This document shows, piece by piece, positions 32,022-40,504 of a stretch of DNA of 64,000 nucleotides. Position numbers and translations under genes: made by a program. A model generated the notes under the pieces. The model ran no database searches, was not told where the DNA came from, and saw only the letters and a list, made by a program, of their open reading frames with translations. Each line of letters starts with the position of its first letter. Within the stretch, counting starts at the first letter, position 1. Source of the stretch: Alistipes sp. (GTDB taxonomy: Bacteria; Bacteroidota; Bacteroidia; Bacteroidales; Rikenellaceae); NCBI GenBank assembly GCA_020026395.1, contig JAHHQM010000002.1, positions 62,001 to 126,000 on the forward strand. The letters are read 5' to 3'.

Positions 32022-33476
32022 ATGGACTCAACCCATAAAACGACCTCAGCAGGTAAATCTGCTGAGGTTTTTTGCACCTTTGAGGAGTTCGCTCTGGCCA
32101 TTTACCCCTTTCTCGAACTCCAACCCTTCCACCGCGCCTACTACCGCGTGCTGGAAGCATTTGCCCGCGGGCAGATCCGCCGTCTGATTGTCACCATGCC
32201 CCCGCAACACGGCAAAAGTGTCGGGGCATCGACCCTGCTTCCGGCCTACATTCTGGGGCTTGATCCCGACTGCCGCGCCGCCATTGCCTCCTATTCGGGG
32301 ATGCTGGCCTCGAAATTCAACCGCCGCGTGCAGCGCATCCTCTCCTCGCGCGAATACGGCGCACTCTTCCCCGCCACCACCATCAAGCAGGGCAACAAAC
32401 CGCCGAGCTACATCCGCACGGCCGACGAGGTGGAGATCATCGACCACCACGGCGGCCTGTTATCGGTCGGACGCGAAGGCTCGCTGACGGGCAACCGCGT
32501 CGATTGTTTCATTCTGGACGACCTCTACAAGGATGCGCTCGAGGCCAATTCTCCCCTTATCCGCGCCAATTGCTGGGAGTGGTACACCTCGGTGGTGCGC
32601 ACCCGCATGCACAACCTCTCGCGCGAGCTGATCGTCTTCACGCGCTGGCACGAGGAGGATCTCATCGGTCAGATCCTTGCCAAAGAGCCCGTCGATCCGC
32701 TCCTGAACTGGCGTCAGCTCACCGACACCCCGCCCGAGCGATGGCTGCATCTGAATTTCGAGGCCGTCAAGACCTCGCCCCCGTCCGAAATCGACCCCCG
32801 CAGAGAGGGAGAAGCCTTATGGGAGGCACAGCACAGCGTAAAGCTCCTGCAAGAAAAACGCCGCCTCGACCCGCTTCAGTTCGAAGCGATGTATCAGGGT
32901 CACCCCTCGTCGAAGGAGGGGCTGCTTTACGGCACGAACTTTCCGGAATACGAGGTGCTGCCCCACGAAATCGTGCGCCGCGCCAACTACACCGACACGG
33001 CCGATACGGGCGACGACTACCTGTGTTCGATCTCCTACGTAACCGATGCCGACGGCATTATTTACGTTACGGATGCGGTTTATTCGCGCGAGACGATGGA
33101 GGTAACCGAGCCGCTGGTGGCCGACCTGTTCTGTCGCAGCGACACCCGCCTTGCCGCCATCGAGAGCAACAACGGCGGACGCGGATTTGCACGTGCCGTC
33201 CAACGCCTCGCCCCGATGACCAAGGTCGAATGGTTCCACCAGTCAAACAACAAGGAGGCACGTATCCTCTCGAACTCGGCCACAGTCATCCACCTGTTGC
33301 GTTTTCCGCGCGGGTGGCATCTCCTGTGGCCGGAACTCTACACCCACCTGACCACCTACCGCCGCGTGTTCCGCACCAACCGCTGGCACGATGCCGCCGA
33401 TGTGGTCACGGGCATCATCGAACGCGAAACCGAGACGCCCTCGTCGGGACGTATGCGCGGAGTAAGGTTTCTCTAA
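32022..33476 (+). CDS. Phage terminase large subunit
   Basis: This 484-residue protein is a complete packaging motor. The ATPase has Walker A PQHGKS (residues 61-66), Walker B with VDCFILDD, and the coupling region FTRWHEEDLIG. The C-terminal RNase H-like nuclease keeps its acidic sites in the segments beginning DTADTGDDYL, IESNNGG and HDAADVVTG. No portal, capsid or tail gene follows: the next gene is a housekeeping-type oxidoreductase. The start at 32022 is the only reasonable ATG, although a terminator-like hairpin lies within codons 8-18. It looks like a maintained phage-derived gene, not an obvious fragment. Confidence 0.9.
   Translation: MDSTHKTTSAGKSAEVFCTFEEFALAIYPFLELQPFHRAYYRVLEAFARGQIRRLIVTMPPQHGKSVGASTLLPAYILGLDPDCRAAIASYSGMLASKFNRRVQRILSSREYGALFPATTIKQGNKPPSYIRTADEVEIIDHHGGLLSVGREGSLTGNRVDCFILDDLYKDALEANSPLIRANCWEWYTSVVRTRMHNLSRELIVFTRWHEEDLIGQILAKEPVDPLLNWRQLTDTPPERWLHLNFEAVKTSPPSEIDPRREGEALWEAQHSVKLLQEKRRLDPLQFEAMYQGHPSSKEGLLYGTNFPEYEVLPHEIVRRANYTDTADTGDDYLCSISYVTDADGIIYVTDAVYSRETMEVTEPLVADLFCRSDTRLAAIESNNGGRGFARAVQRLAPMTKVEWFHQSNNKEARILSNSATVIHLLRFPRGWHLLWPELYTHLTTYRRVFRTNRWHDAADVVTGIIERETETPSSGRMRGVRFL
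32044..32073 (+). terminator. Terminator-like hairpin inside the 5' end of the terminase gene
   Basis: CCTCAGCAG at 32044-32052 pairs perfectly with CTGCTGAGG at 32059-32067 around a 6-nt loop, followed directly by six T (32068-32073). This is a textbook intrinsic terminator, yet it lies within terminase codons 8-18. It could stop transcripts coming from the upstream small ORF, so the full gene would need read-through or antitermination. Confidence 0.75.
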
Positions 33477-33527
33477 TCACTCCCGCGCAAACGGTCATAT
33501 TGTCCTATACGGCGCAAAAATTCATCC

Positions 33528-33558
33528 AAAGAGCATCCGTCCGATGCTCTTTTTTTTT
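33528..33558 (+). terminator. Terminator after the terminase gene
   Basis: AAAGAGCATC at 33528-33537 pairs with GATGCTCTTT at 33543-33552 around a 5-nt loop, followed by more T. Its T run merges with the -7 box of the next gene. Confidence 0.85.
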
Positions 33559-33565
33559 ATCTTTG
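33558..33565 (+). promoter_or_regulatory. -7 box of the nitronate monooxygenase-like gene
   Basis: TATCTTTG matches TAnnTTTG and lies 37 nt upstream of the start codon at 33603. Its first T is the last base of the preceding terminator's T run. A TTTG element cannot be seen at the usual spacing because that place is taken by the hairpin. Confidence 0.55.
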
Positions 33566-33602
33566 CGACGGACTTTTGTCCCAAAACAAAGCTTATAAAA
33601 CT

Positions 33603-34697
33603 ATGAAAAAATTGAAAATCGGAGATCTCTGCGCCTCACTGCCCATCGTACAGGGCGGTATGGGTGTCGGGATATCGCTTTCGGGTCTTGCCTCGGCAGT
33701 GGCCCGCGAAGGAGGGATCGGCGTCATCTCGTCGGCCGGTCTCGGTGTGATCCATAAGACCCTCGGCCGCGATTATCGCGAAGCCTCGATCGAAGGGTTG
33801 AAACTCGAACTGAAGAAAGCCCGCGAGGCAACGCGCGGCATCATCGGCGTGAATGTCATGGTGGCCATGTCGAATTTCGCCGACATGGTGCGCACGGCCA
33901 TCGAGCAGAAGGCCGACATCATCTTCTCGGGAGCAGGGCTTCCGCTGAACCTGCCGTCGTTCCTTACGTCGAACGCCAAGACGAAACTTGCGCCCATCGT
34001 CTCGTCGGCGCGTGCCGCCAAACTCATCTGTCGCAAATGGTGGAGCGAGTTCCGCTACCTGCCCGATGCCCTCGTGCTCGAAGGCCCCAAGGCGGGCGGT
34101 CACCTCGGCTACAAACGCGACCAGATCGAGCGGGAGGAGTTTTCGCTGGAGCACACCCTTCCCGAAGTGCTCGCCGAAGTGCGCGAGATCGAAGCGGCAC
34201 AGGAGTGCCACATTCCCGTGATTGCCGCCGGAGGCATCTACACGGGCAAAGACATTTACCGAATTATGGAATCAGGCGCCGACGCCGTGCAAATGGGTAC
34301 GAGATTTGTCACGACCGAGGAGTGCGATGCCGACCCCAAGTTCAAGGAGTGTTACCTGAACGCCACGGCAGACGACATCGAAATCATCCAGAGTCCCGTC
34401 GGGATGCCCGGACGAGCGGTGCACACACCGTTCCTCGATCGGGTGAAACAGGGATTGACCATCCCGAAATCCTGCCCGTTCGACTGCATCCGCACGTGCG
34501 ACATGGTACACAGTCCCTACTGCATCATGCTCGCCCTGTACAACGCCTTCCGCGGTCGTATGCAGCAGGGTTACGCCTTCTGCGGTGCCAATGCCTGGCG
34601 TGCCGAAAAGATCCAAAGCGTCAGGGAGGTCATCTCGTCGCTCCGCGAGGAGTACGAACGCCTCTTCAGGGTACACGCCCCGATCGGCAATCTGTAA
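33603..34697 (+). CDS. Nitronate monooxygenase / NPD-family flavoprotein (FabK-like)
   Basis: This 364-residue FMN enzyme has the TIM-barrel pattern of nitronate monooxygenases and FabK: LPIVQGGMGVGISLSGLAS at the N-terminus, GPKAGGHLGYK with the family His near residue 180, AAGGIYTGKDI, and VQMGTRFVTTEEC for flavin phosphate binding. The C-terminal part adds a Cys-rich motif CPFDCIRTCDMVHSPYC, common in Bacteroidetes members. Substrate may be a nitronate, or an enoyl-ACP if it is FabK-like. The sequence does not decide. I chose the ATG at 33603 because the upstream ATG at 33576 gives no family residues. Confidence 0.85.
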   Translation: MKKLKIGDLCASLPIVQGGMGVGISLSGLASAVAREGGIGVISSAGLGVIHKTLGRDYREASIEGLKLELKKAREATRGIIGVNVMVAMSNFADMVRTAIEQKADIIFSGAGLPLNLPSFLTSNAKTKLAPIVSSARAAKLICRKWWSEFRYLPDALVLEGPKAGGHLGYKRDQIEREEFSLEHTLPEVLAEVREIEAAQECHIPVIAAGGIYTGKDIYRIMESGADAVQMGTRFVTTEECDADPKFKECYLNATADDIEIIQSPVGMPGRAVHTPFLDRVKQGLTIPKSCPFDCIRTCDMVHSPYCIMLALYNAFRGRMQQGYAFCGANAWRAEKIQSVREVISSLREEYERLFRVHAPIGNL

Positions 34698-34720
34698 TCC
34701 GCACGGATCCATTCCTTTCA

Positions 34721-34749
34721 AGCCGTCCGAATATTCGGGCGGCTTTTTT
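34721..34749 (+). terminator. Terminator after the nitronate monooxygenase-like gene
   Basis: AGCCGTCCGAA pairs with TTCGGGCGGCT (one G-T pair), with a tight loop and a T run, 24 nt after the stop at 34697. Confidence 0.85.
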
Positions 34750-34977
34750 ATGCGACCGCCTCAACCCGCCCCTAAAAACTCGCACCCCAAACGCCCGCAG
34801 ATTCACTCGCTCCGAAAAAAAACCGCTCCGAAAGAACCGCTCCCAAACGCCGTTTCCCTCTTTTTCCCCGCCGATCCGCCCTTATCCGAAGCCGCTCCCC
34901 GCGCCCCAACAAAAATTGCCGCCCGCCGTTCCTTCCCCGCCCCACAAAAAAAAGTCCGCCCCCGATCGGGAACGGAC
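34750..34977. other. C-rich gene-free tract between convergent genes
   Basis: The plus strand is dominated by C and A, with Pro/Lys/Arg-rich chance translations and no gene. A short GTCCG/CGGAC inverted repeat near 34950-34975 may add to the gdhA terminator on the minus strand. Confidence 0.5.
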
Positions 34978-35006
34978 AAAAAAGCAGGGAGCGATAAACT
35001 CCCTGC
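34978..35006 (-). terminator. Terminator of gdhA
   Basis: GCAGGGAG at 34984-34991 and CTCCCTGC at 34999-35006 form a perfect 8-bp stem, followed on the minus strand by six T. It lies 30 nt past the gdhA stop. Confidence 0.85.
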
Positions 35007-35035
35007 CGTATATGAGGTAAAATCTGATTTTATGA

Positions 35036-36379
35036 TTAGATGATACCCTGCTCCAACATAGCCTGGGCAACCTTCATGAAGCCGGCGATGTTAGCACCCT
35101 TCACGTAGTCGATGTGACCGTCGGGCTGAGTACCGAAGGTAACGCAAGCCTCGTGGATGCTCTCCATGATGTGGTGCAGTCTCTCGTCAACCTCTTTTCC
35201 GGTCCACGAAATGTGCATGCAGTTCTGAGTCATCTCCAGACCCGAGGTAGCAACGCCACCAGCGTTTACAGCCTTACCCGGAGCGAAGAGAACGCCCTTC
35301 GACTGGAACTCGTGGATGGCTTCGGGGGTACAACCCATGTTCGAAACCTCGCAGCAGCACCAGGTACCGTTAGCGATCAGCTCCTTGGCATCGTCACCGT
35401 TCAGCTCATTCTGGAATGCGCAAGGCAGTGCGATATCACACTTAATGCTCCAAGCCTTCTTACCGGGAACGAACGTAACCAGCGAGGGGAACTTGTCGGC
35501 CAAGTCCTGAACCTTGTTACGGTTCGACGAACGCATAACGGGCAGGTAGTCGATCATCTCGGCGGTGATACCGGCGGGAATGTGGCAAACACCATCGGGA
35601 CCCGAAATAGCGATCACCTTACCACCGAGCTCGGTAGCCTTCATTGCGGCACCCCAAGCTACGTTACCGAAACCGGAGATGGCAACAGTCTTACCCTTGA
35701 TGTCCTTACCAGCGGTCTTCAGAACGAGATTCGTGAAGTACAGAGCACCGAAACCGGTAGCCTCGGGACGGAGGATCGAACCACCCCAAGTCATACCCTT
35801 ACCCGTCATCACACCAGTGTGGTATTTGCGAGCGAGTTTCTGGTACATACCGTTCAGGTAACCGATCTCACGGCCACCGCAACCAACGTCACCAGCGGGG
35901 ATATCGGTATCAACACCGATGTTGTTCCACAACTCGGTCATGAAGGCCTGGCAGAAACGCATGATTTCGCCGTTCGACTTGCCGACGGGATCGAAATCCG
36001 AACCGCCCTTACCGCCACCCATAGGCAACGTGGTCAGTGCGTTCTTGAAAGTCTGCTCGAAACCGAGGAACTTCAGCATCGAGAGGTTAACTGCCTTGTG
36101 GAAACGGATACCGCCTTTGTACGGGCCGATAGCGCTATTGAATTGAACACGATAACCGATGTTGGTCTGAACTTCGCCTTTATCGTCAACCCATGTTACA
36201 CGGAACGTGAACACGCGGTCAGGCTCAACGATACGCTCAACGATCTTTGCGGCCTCGAATTCGGGGTGTTGATTATAGATAGGTTCGATAGACTCGAGAA
36301 CTTCCTGTACTGCCTGCAGGAATTCGCTTTCACCGGGGTGCTTGCGCTCCAGGTCAGCCATGATTTTTTTAACTTCCAT
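35036..36379 (-). CDS. gdhA: NADP-type glutamate dehydrogenase
   Basis: This 447-residue hexameric-type enzyme interconverts 2-oxoglutarate plus ammonia with glutamate, a main route of ammonia assimilation in Bacteroidales. The substrate site includes GPYKGGIRFHKAVN and the catalytic Lys region LPMGGGKGGSDFDP. The Rossmann loop is ISGFGNVAWG followed by a Ser-type ending (AISGPDG), consistent with NADP(H). The start at 36379 gives the family N-terminus MEVKKIMADLERKHPG. The frame extends upstream to 36466 through non-homologous sequence and the promoter. Cofactor choice is inference. Confidence 0.95.
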   Translation of the reverse strand: MEVKKIMADLERKHPGESEFLQAVQEVLESIEPIYNQHPEFEAAKIVERIVEPDRVFTFRVTWVDDKGEVQTNIGYRVQFNSAIGPYKGGIRFHKAVNLSMLKFLGFEQTFKNALTTLPMGGGKGGSDFDPVGKSNGEIMRFCQAFMTELWNNIGVDTDIPAGDVGCGGREIGYLNGMYQKLARKYHTGVMTGKGMTWGGSILRPEATGFGALYFTNLVLKTAGKDIKGKTVAISGFGNVAWGAAMKATELGGKVIAISGPDGVCHIPAGITAEMIDYLPVMRSSNRNKVQDLADKFPSLVTFVPGKKAWSIKCDIALPCAFQNELNGDDAKELIANGTWCCCEVSNMGCTPEAIHEFQSKGVLFAPGKAVNAGGVATSGLEMTQNCMHISWTGKEVDERLHHIMESIHEACVTFGTQPDGHIDYVKGANIAGFMKVAQAMLEQGII

Positions 36380-36413
36380 ATTTCTATTTTTTAAGGTTAG
36401 GTTTCTTTTTCTA

Positions 36414-36421
36414 CAAATATA
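36414..36421 (-). promoter_or_regulatory. Putative -7 box of gdhA
   Basis: On the minus strand TATATTTG lies 34 nt upstream of the gdhA start codon. It supports 36379 as the start over the in-frame ATG at 36466. Confidence 0.55.
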
Positions 36422-36582
36422 AGCATATTTCTTATAGATTGTAACTTTTTCGCAAAAATAATTCACAATTTCGAGGCCGTTTTTCGCTCACCTATATAAA
36501 ACAAACGAAGCCGCCTACGCCCCGCCCGAAATGAATTTGTGAGATTCGGCAGAGCAAAATTCTATTTTTAGGAAAAAAAAGT

Positions 36583-36590
36583 TATCTTTG
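36583..36590 (+). promoter_or_regulatory. Putative -7 box of the GNAT-like gene
   Basis: TATCTTTG lies 32 nt upstream of the start at 36623. No clear TTTG is seen at the usual distance. Confidence 0.5.
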
Positions 36591-36622
36591 TTCGAATCAA
36601 AAGAATTTTTTGACACACGATA

Positions 36623-37828
36623 ATGAATTCTGCAAAATACACTTTACAGGAAGTCACCTCAGCGGCGCTTGTCGATGAGTGGCTGAACTTTCCGAAACGA
36701 CTCTATAAAGACAACCGCAACTGGGTCTGCCCCCTGGATGACGACATCCGCGAGGTGTTCGACCCCGAAAAGAACGAACTTTTCAAAGAGGGTGAGGCCG
36801 CACGCTGGATCGCCCTCAACGCCGATGGCGAAATCGTAGGCCGCATCGCCGCATTCTACAACCGCGAGAAAGCAATGCTCGACGAACAGCCCACGGGCGG
36901 ATGCGGATTTTTCGAATCGATCGACGACCAGCAGGTTGCCAACCTTTTGTTTGACGCTGCACGCCTGTGGCTTGCGGCACGCGGCATGGAAGCCATGGAC
37001 GGCCCGATCAACTTCGGCCAACGCCGCGACTGGTGGGGATGCCTCGTGGAGGGATTCGAATTCCAACCCCTGTACCGCAACCCCTACAACCCGCCCTACT
37101 ACAAGGAACTCTTCGAGAACTACGGTTTTCAGAACTATTTCAACCAATACAGCTACATCTGGCGCGTGAACGGCACCGAAGCCAACAAACTGATCTTCAC
37201 CCGTGCCGAACACCTCTACTCCAATCCGGGTTACCACGTCGAGCACATCGACATGAACAACCTGGAGGAGGAAGCCGAGAATTTCCGCATCATCTACAAC
37301 AAAGCCTGGTCGCTGTTCTCGGGCGTGAAACCCATCTCGCACGAGGAGGCCATGCACCTGATGCGCACGATGAAACCCATCATCGACCCCAACATCATTT
37401 TCTTTGCCTACTTCCACGACGAGCCGATCGGCTTTTTCATCACCGTTCCCGACCTGAACCGCCTGATCGGCAAGTTCAACGGCAAGTTCGGCCTGTGGCA
37501 GAAACTCAACCTGATGTGGAACCTCAAGGTACGCAAGTCGTGCGACCGTGCATTTGCGCTGATTTTCGGCATCACGCCCGAATTCCACGGCAAGGGTGTC
37601 GAGTCGGCCATGATGGTCAAGTACTGGCACTACATCGAGGAGGCAAAGAACCCCTACAAGACGATGGAATTGGCGTGGGTCGGCGATTTCAACCCCGTGA
37701 TGAACCGTATGGTCGAGCGCTACGTGTGCGCCGAGCGCCATAAGGTACACACCACCTACCGCTACCTGTTCGACCGCACGAAGGAGTTCCACCGCTGTCC
37801 GCGTCTGGGCGTCAAACGACAGGAGTAG
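36623..37828 (+). CDS. GNAT-like protein, function unknown
   Basis: This 401-residue cytoplasmic protein belongs, as far as I can judge, to a Bacteroidetes family loosely related to GNAT N-acetyltransferases. The visible landmarks are VDEWLNFPKRLYKDNRNWV at the N-terminus, DGPINFGQRRDWWGCLVEGF in the middle, and a C-terminal acetyltransferase-like half with PIGFFITVPDLNR and ITPEFHGKGVESAMM. The last could be a reduced acetyl-CoA loop. The substrate is unknown. It stands between gdhA (divergent) and gcvT (downstream, 86 nt), which does not point to a specific pathway. Confidence 0.7.
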   Translation: MNSAKYTLQEVTSAALVDEWLNFPKRLYKDNRNWVCPLDDDIREVFDPEKNELFKEGEAARWIALNADGEIVGRIAAFYNREKAMLDEQPTGGCGFFESIDDQQVANLLFDAARLWLAARGMEAMDGPINFGQRRDWWGCLVEGFEFQPLYRNPYNPPYYKELFENYGFQNYFNQYSYIWRVNGTEANKLIFTRAEHLYSNPGYHVEHIDMNNLEEEAENFRIIYNKAWSLFSGVKPISHEEAMHLMRTMKPIIDPNIIFFAYFHDEPIGFFITVPDLNRLIGKFNGKFGLWQKLNLMWNLKVRKSCDRAFALIFGITPEFHGKGVESAMMVKYWHYIEEAKNPYKTMELAWVGDFNPVMNRMVERYVCAERHKVHTTYRYLFDRTKEFHRCPRLGVKRQE

Positions 37829-37914
37829 CACCCCTGCCCCGAAATCGGATCAACCACCCGACCCGAGGGCACAAAAAAACGAGCACAAACCTTAAAACTT
37901 TAATAATCTAAACT

Positions 37915-39015
37915 ATGAAAACAACCGTATTTGTAAACCATCATATCGCCGCAGGCGCCAAGATGGCCGAATTTGCAGGCTACAACATGCCGATCGAATT
38001 CACGGGAATCAACGACGAACACCTCACCGTCCGCAACGGCGCGGGCGTTTTCGACGTGAGCCACATGGGCGAATTCTGGGTTAAGGGTCCGCACGCGCTG
38101 GATCTGTTGCAGAAGGTGATGTCGAACGACGTGTCGAAACTCGTGGACGGCAAGGTGCAGTATTCGTGCATGCCCAACGGCCGCGGCGGTATCGTCGATG
38201 ACCTGTTGATCTACCGCGTGGATGCCGAGACCTACATGCTCGTGCCGAATGCCGCCAACATCGACAAGGACTGGAAACACATCCTCGAGGCCGCCAAGGA
38301 GTTCGGTATGGAGGCAGGCCACGGCAAAGAGCTCTACAACGCATCGGACGAGATCTGCCAGCTGGCCGTTCAAGGCCCCAAGGCCATGAAGATCATCCAG
38401 AAGATGTGCCAGGAGCCGGTCGAAGATATGGAGTACTACACCTTCAAGAAGACCGAGGTGGGTGGCGTGAAGGTCATCCTTTCGATCACGGGTTACACGG
38501 GTGCGGGCGGTTGCGAGATCTACGCCGCAAACGAAGATGCCGAGCAGCTGTGGAAAGCACTCTGGGAGGCAGGAGAAGAGTACGGATTGAAGAATATCGG
38601 TCTGGGTGCACGCGACACGCTGCGTCTGGAGAAGGGCTTCTGCCTCTACGGCAACGACATCGACGATACGACTTCGCCCATCGAGGCAGGTCTGGGTTGG
38701 ATCACGAAGTTTGCCGAGGGCAAGAACTTCATCGACCGCGAATATCTGGAGCGTCAGAAAACCGAGGGCGTAACGCGCAAACTCGTGGCCTTCAAGCTCA
38801 TCGACCGTGGTATTCCGCGTCACGGCTATAAGCTCTGCACCCTGGAGGGCGAGGAGATCGGCCACGTGACTTCGGGTACGATGTCGCCCTGCCTGAAGAT
38901 CGGTATCGGTATGGGTTACGTCAAGAAGGAGTACTCGAAGATCGGCACGGAGATCGCCGTCGAGTGCCGCGGCCGCCTTCTGAAGGCCGAGGTCGTAAAA
39001 CTGCCGTTCGTATAG
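37915..39015 (+). CDS. gcvT: Aminomethyltransferase, glycine cleavage T protein
   Basis: This 366-residue protein transfers the aminomethyl carbon of glycine from the lipoylated H protein to tetrahydrofolate and releases ammonia. It opens with the folate-binding region FAGYNMPIEFTGINDEHLTVR, the conserved FDVSHMGEF, and NGRGGIVDDLLIYRV. The second half has GYTGAGGCEIY and GLGARDTLRLEKGFCLYGNDID. Length is typical. The other glycine cleavage genes (gcvH, gcvP, lpd) are not in the window, so the system is split in this genome. Confidence 0.95.
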   Translation: MKTTVFVNHHIAAGAKMAEFAGYNMPIEFTGINDEHLTVRNGAGVFDVSHMGEFWVKGPHALDLLQKVMSNDVSKLVDGKVQYSCMPNGRGGIVDDLLIYRVDAETYMLVPNAANIDKDWKHILEAAKEFGMEAGHGKELYNASDEICQLAVQGPKAMKIIQKMCQEPVEDMEYYTFKKTEVGGVKVILSITGYTGAGGCEIYAANEDAEQLWKALWEAGEEYGLKNIGLGARDTLRLEKGFCLYGNDIDDTTSPIEAGLGWITKFAEGKNFIDREYLERQKTEGVTRKLVAFKLIDRGIPRHGYKLCTLEGEEIGHVTSGTMSPCLKIGIGMGYVKKEYSKIGTEIAVECRGRLLKAEVVKLPFV

Positions 39016-39036
39016 AACGATACCTCTTTATATAAT

Positions 39037-39071
39037 AAACCCCGTCACTCGGCGATGAGTGACGGGGTTTT
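39037..39071. terminator. Bidirectional terminator between gcvT and the S41 peptidase-like gene
   Basis: AAACCCCGTCACTC at 39037-39050 pairs with GAGTGACGGGGTTT at 39057-39070 around a 6-nt loop, with T runs on both strands. The two flanking genes converge on it. Confidence 0.9.
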
Positions 39072-39090
39072 ATTTTGCTTAAGAAACGGG

Positions 39091-40344
39091 TTACTGCTTA
39101 CGCACCCACTCCAAAACGGGATCGATGCCGTTTACATAGTCGTCCACCGACATCTCCAACAGCACGTCGGGCGCCAGAGTCGGCATATCTTCCTCCACCA
39201 TCTTGAAATATTTGGTCGAATAACAAACCTCAATTCCCGATTCGGGCAACTTGAACGAACGCACCTCACCGTAGTGGTTCGGCTTTCCGGCGGTTTGCTC
39301 ACCCAACAAGCATACCCCCAATTTCTGCTTCAGATCCAGCGCATTGAGAATGCCCGACGAGAAGGTCGAACGACCGATGACGCCGTAAATCTTCAAATCG
39401 GGATGCTGACGATGTTCCGCGATGAGTTTTTCGACCAGCGCAGTAAATTGAGCGGAACTGCCGCCCGAATTGTAACGCAGATCGAACACCACCTTGCGCA
39501 TCTTGCCCTTTCGGATGGTCTCAAGCACCCGATCGGCAAACTCAAGGAACGACGGCAGCTGCTCGGCCACCTTCGGATTGCCATACTGCGCCTCCAACTC
39601 CCGACTCCAGCATTTGTTGTACTGCACATAATAGATCGAACCGTTGTCGATGAGCGATTCGGTGAACAACTGACGTCCGTTGCGCAGACACATCGCCACT
39701 TTCTTGGGGTTGAGCGTTTCGTACTCCTCATCGTACGTACCGATCGTCATCTCGACCGACTCGCGACGGCCGTCCCTTTCGAAGGTCATCAGCGCGGCAT
39801 CGCCCGTCACCGTACCCAGAAAATTATGCAGATCGCAGTAAGCCAACAATTTGGGGACGACATTCCGTACGTTCGACACATTATCGACCGTCAGCAGCGT
39901 GCAGAACTTCGCGGCCACTTCTTCGATCGGCTGACCGTTGATTTCCACCAGATTCCAACCCAGCAGACGGGCATATTGGGGTTTGGTGGCGAGCAACACG
40001 TAATCATTGCCGAACCCCACCAATCCGATCGGCAGAATCCGCTGACGGCTCAGATAAGGCACGATGTTGATCGCCGTATGCGAATCGCCCATTCCGGCCA
40101 GGACCTGTTGCAGACGGACGGCAAGTTCGAATTTGGAACCCTTGCGGCAATGCTTCGCCACGCTCTTCATCTCCTTGCGGAATTCGCGTTCGCTCTTCTC
40201 GGCAAAGAGGTTGAAATGTCGTTTGGGCAGTTCCTCGCGCATATACCGCACATCCCCGCGCCAATCCCCCACCACGGGATTCTGGGCGCGTACCGTCACG
40301 CAGGAAGCCAACACACACAGCAATACGAGTAAATGTTTTTTCAT
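39091..40344 (-). CDS. S41-type peptidase-like protein, exported
   Basis: This 417-residue protein has a signal peptide (about 20 residues, ending VTVRA) and a TSP-type protease domain. The S41 landmarks are VFDLRYNSGGSSAQF near residue 290, the nucleophile region GRSTFSSGILNALDL near 325-340, and the downstream Lys region GEQTAGKPNHYGE. No PDZ domain is evident between the N-terminal helical part and the protease fold. It probably acts in the periplasm or at the outer membrane, with unknown substrates. It is a single gene with its own terminator. Confidence 0.8.
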   Translation of the reverse strand: MKKHLLVLLCVLASCVTVRAQNPVVGDWRGDVRYMREELPKRHFNLFAEKSEREFRKEMKSVAKHCRKGSKFELAVRLQQVLAGMGDSHTAINIVPYLSRQRILPIGLVGFGNDYVLLATKPQYARLLGWNLVEINGQPIEEVAAKFCTLLTVDNVSNVRNVVPKLLAYCDLHNFLGTVTGDAALMTFERDGRRESVEMTIGTYDEEYETLNPKKVAMCLRNGRQLFTESLIDNGSIYYVQYNKCWSRELEAQYGNPKVAEQLPSFLEFADRVLETIRKGKMRKVVFDLRYNSGGSSAQFTALVEKLIAEHRQHPDLKIYGVIGRSTFSSGILNALDLKQKLGVCLLGEQTAGKPNHYGEVRSFKLPESGIEVCYSTKYFKMVEEDMPTLAPDVLLEMSVDDYVNGIDPVLEWVRKQ

Positions 40345-40442
40345 AGGGATCGAGTTTTATTTTTAGTCCTAAGTTCGGAACGAAAGTAATCAAACGCAAA
40401 CGATTCTCAAACCATTACGCCGTTTTTTTCATCGGCCGACCT

Positions 40443-40480
40443 TAAAAAAAGAGCATCGCCCCCGAAAAGGCAATGCTCTT
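40443..40480 (-). terminator. Terminator of the rlmI-type gene
   Basis: On the minus strand GAGCATTGCC pairs with GGCGATGCTC (one mismatch) around an 8-nt loop, followed by seven T. It lies 25 nt past the stop at 40505. Confidence 0.8.
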
Positions 40481-40504
40481 AAACTATCTTTTTCACCCAA
40501 ACGG

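Noticed and set aside
30723..33558. Phage attachment sites around the repressor/terminase module
   Set aside because: I looked for direct repeats at both edges and beside the tRNA genes and saw none, and there is no integrase gene. The edges of the module cannot be fixed from this sequence.
32504..33598. A 364-codon frame inside the terminase region
   Set aside because: It is an alternative frame of the terminase gene with an Arg/His-rich translation and no motif.
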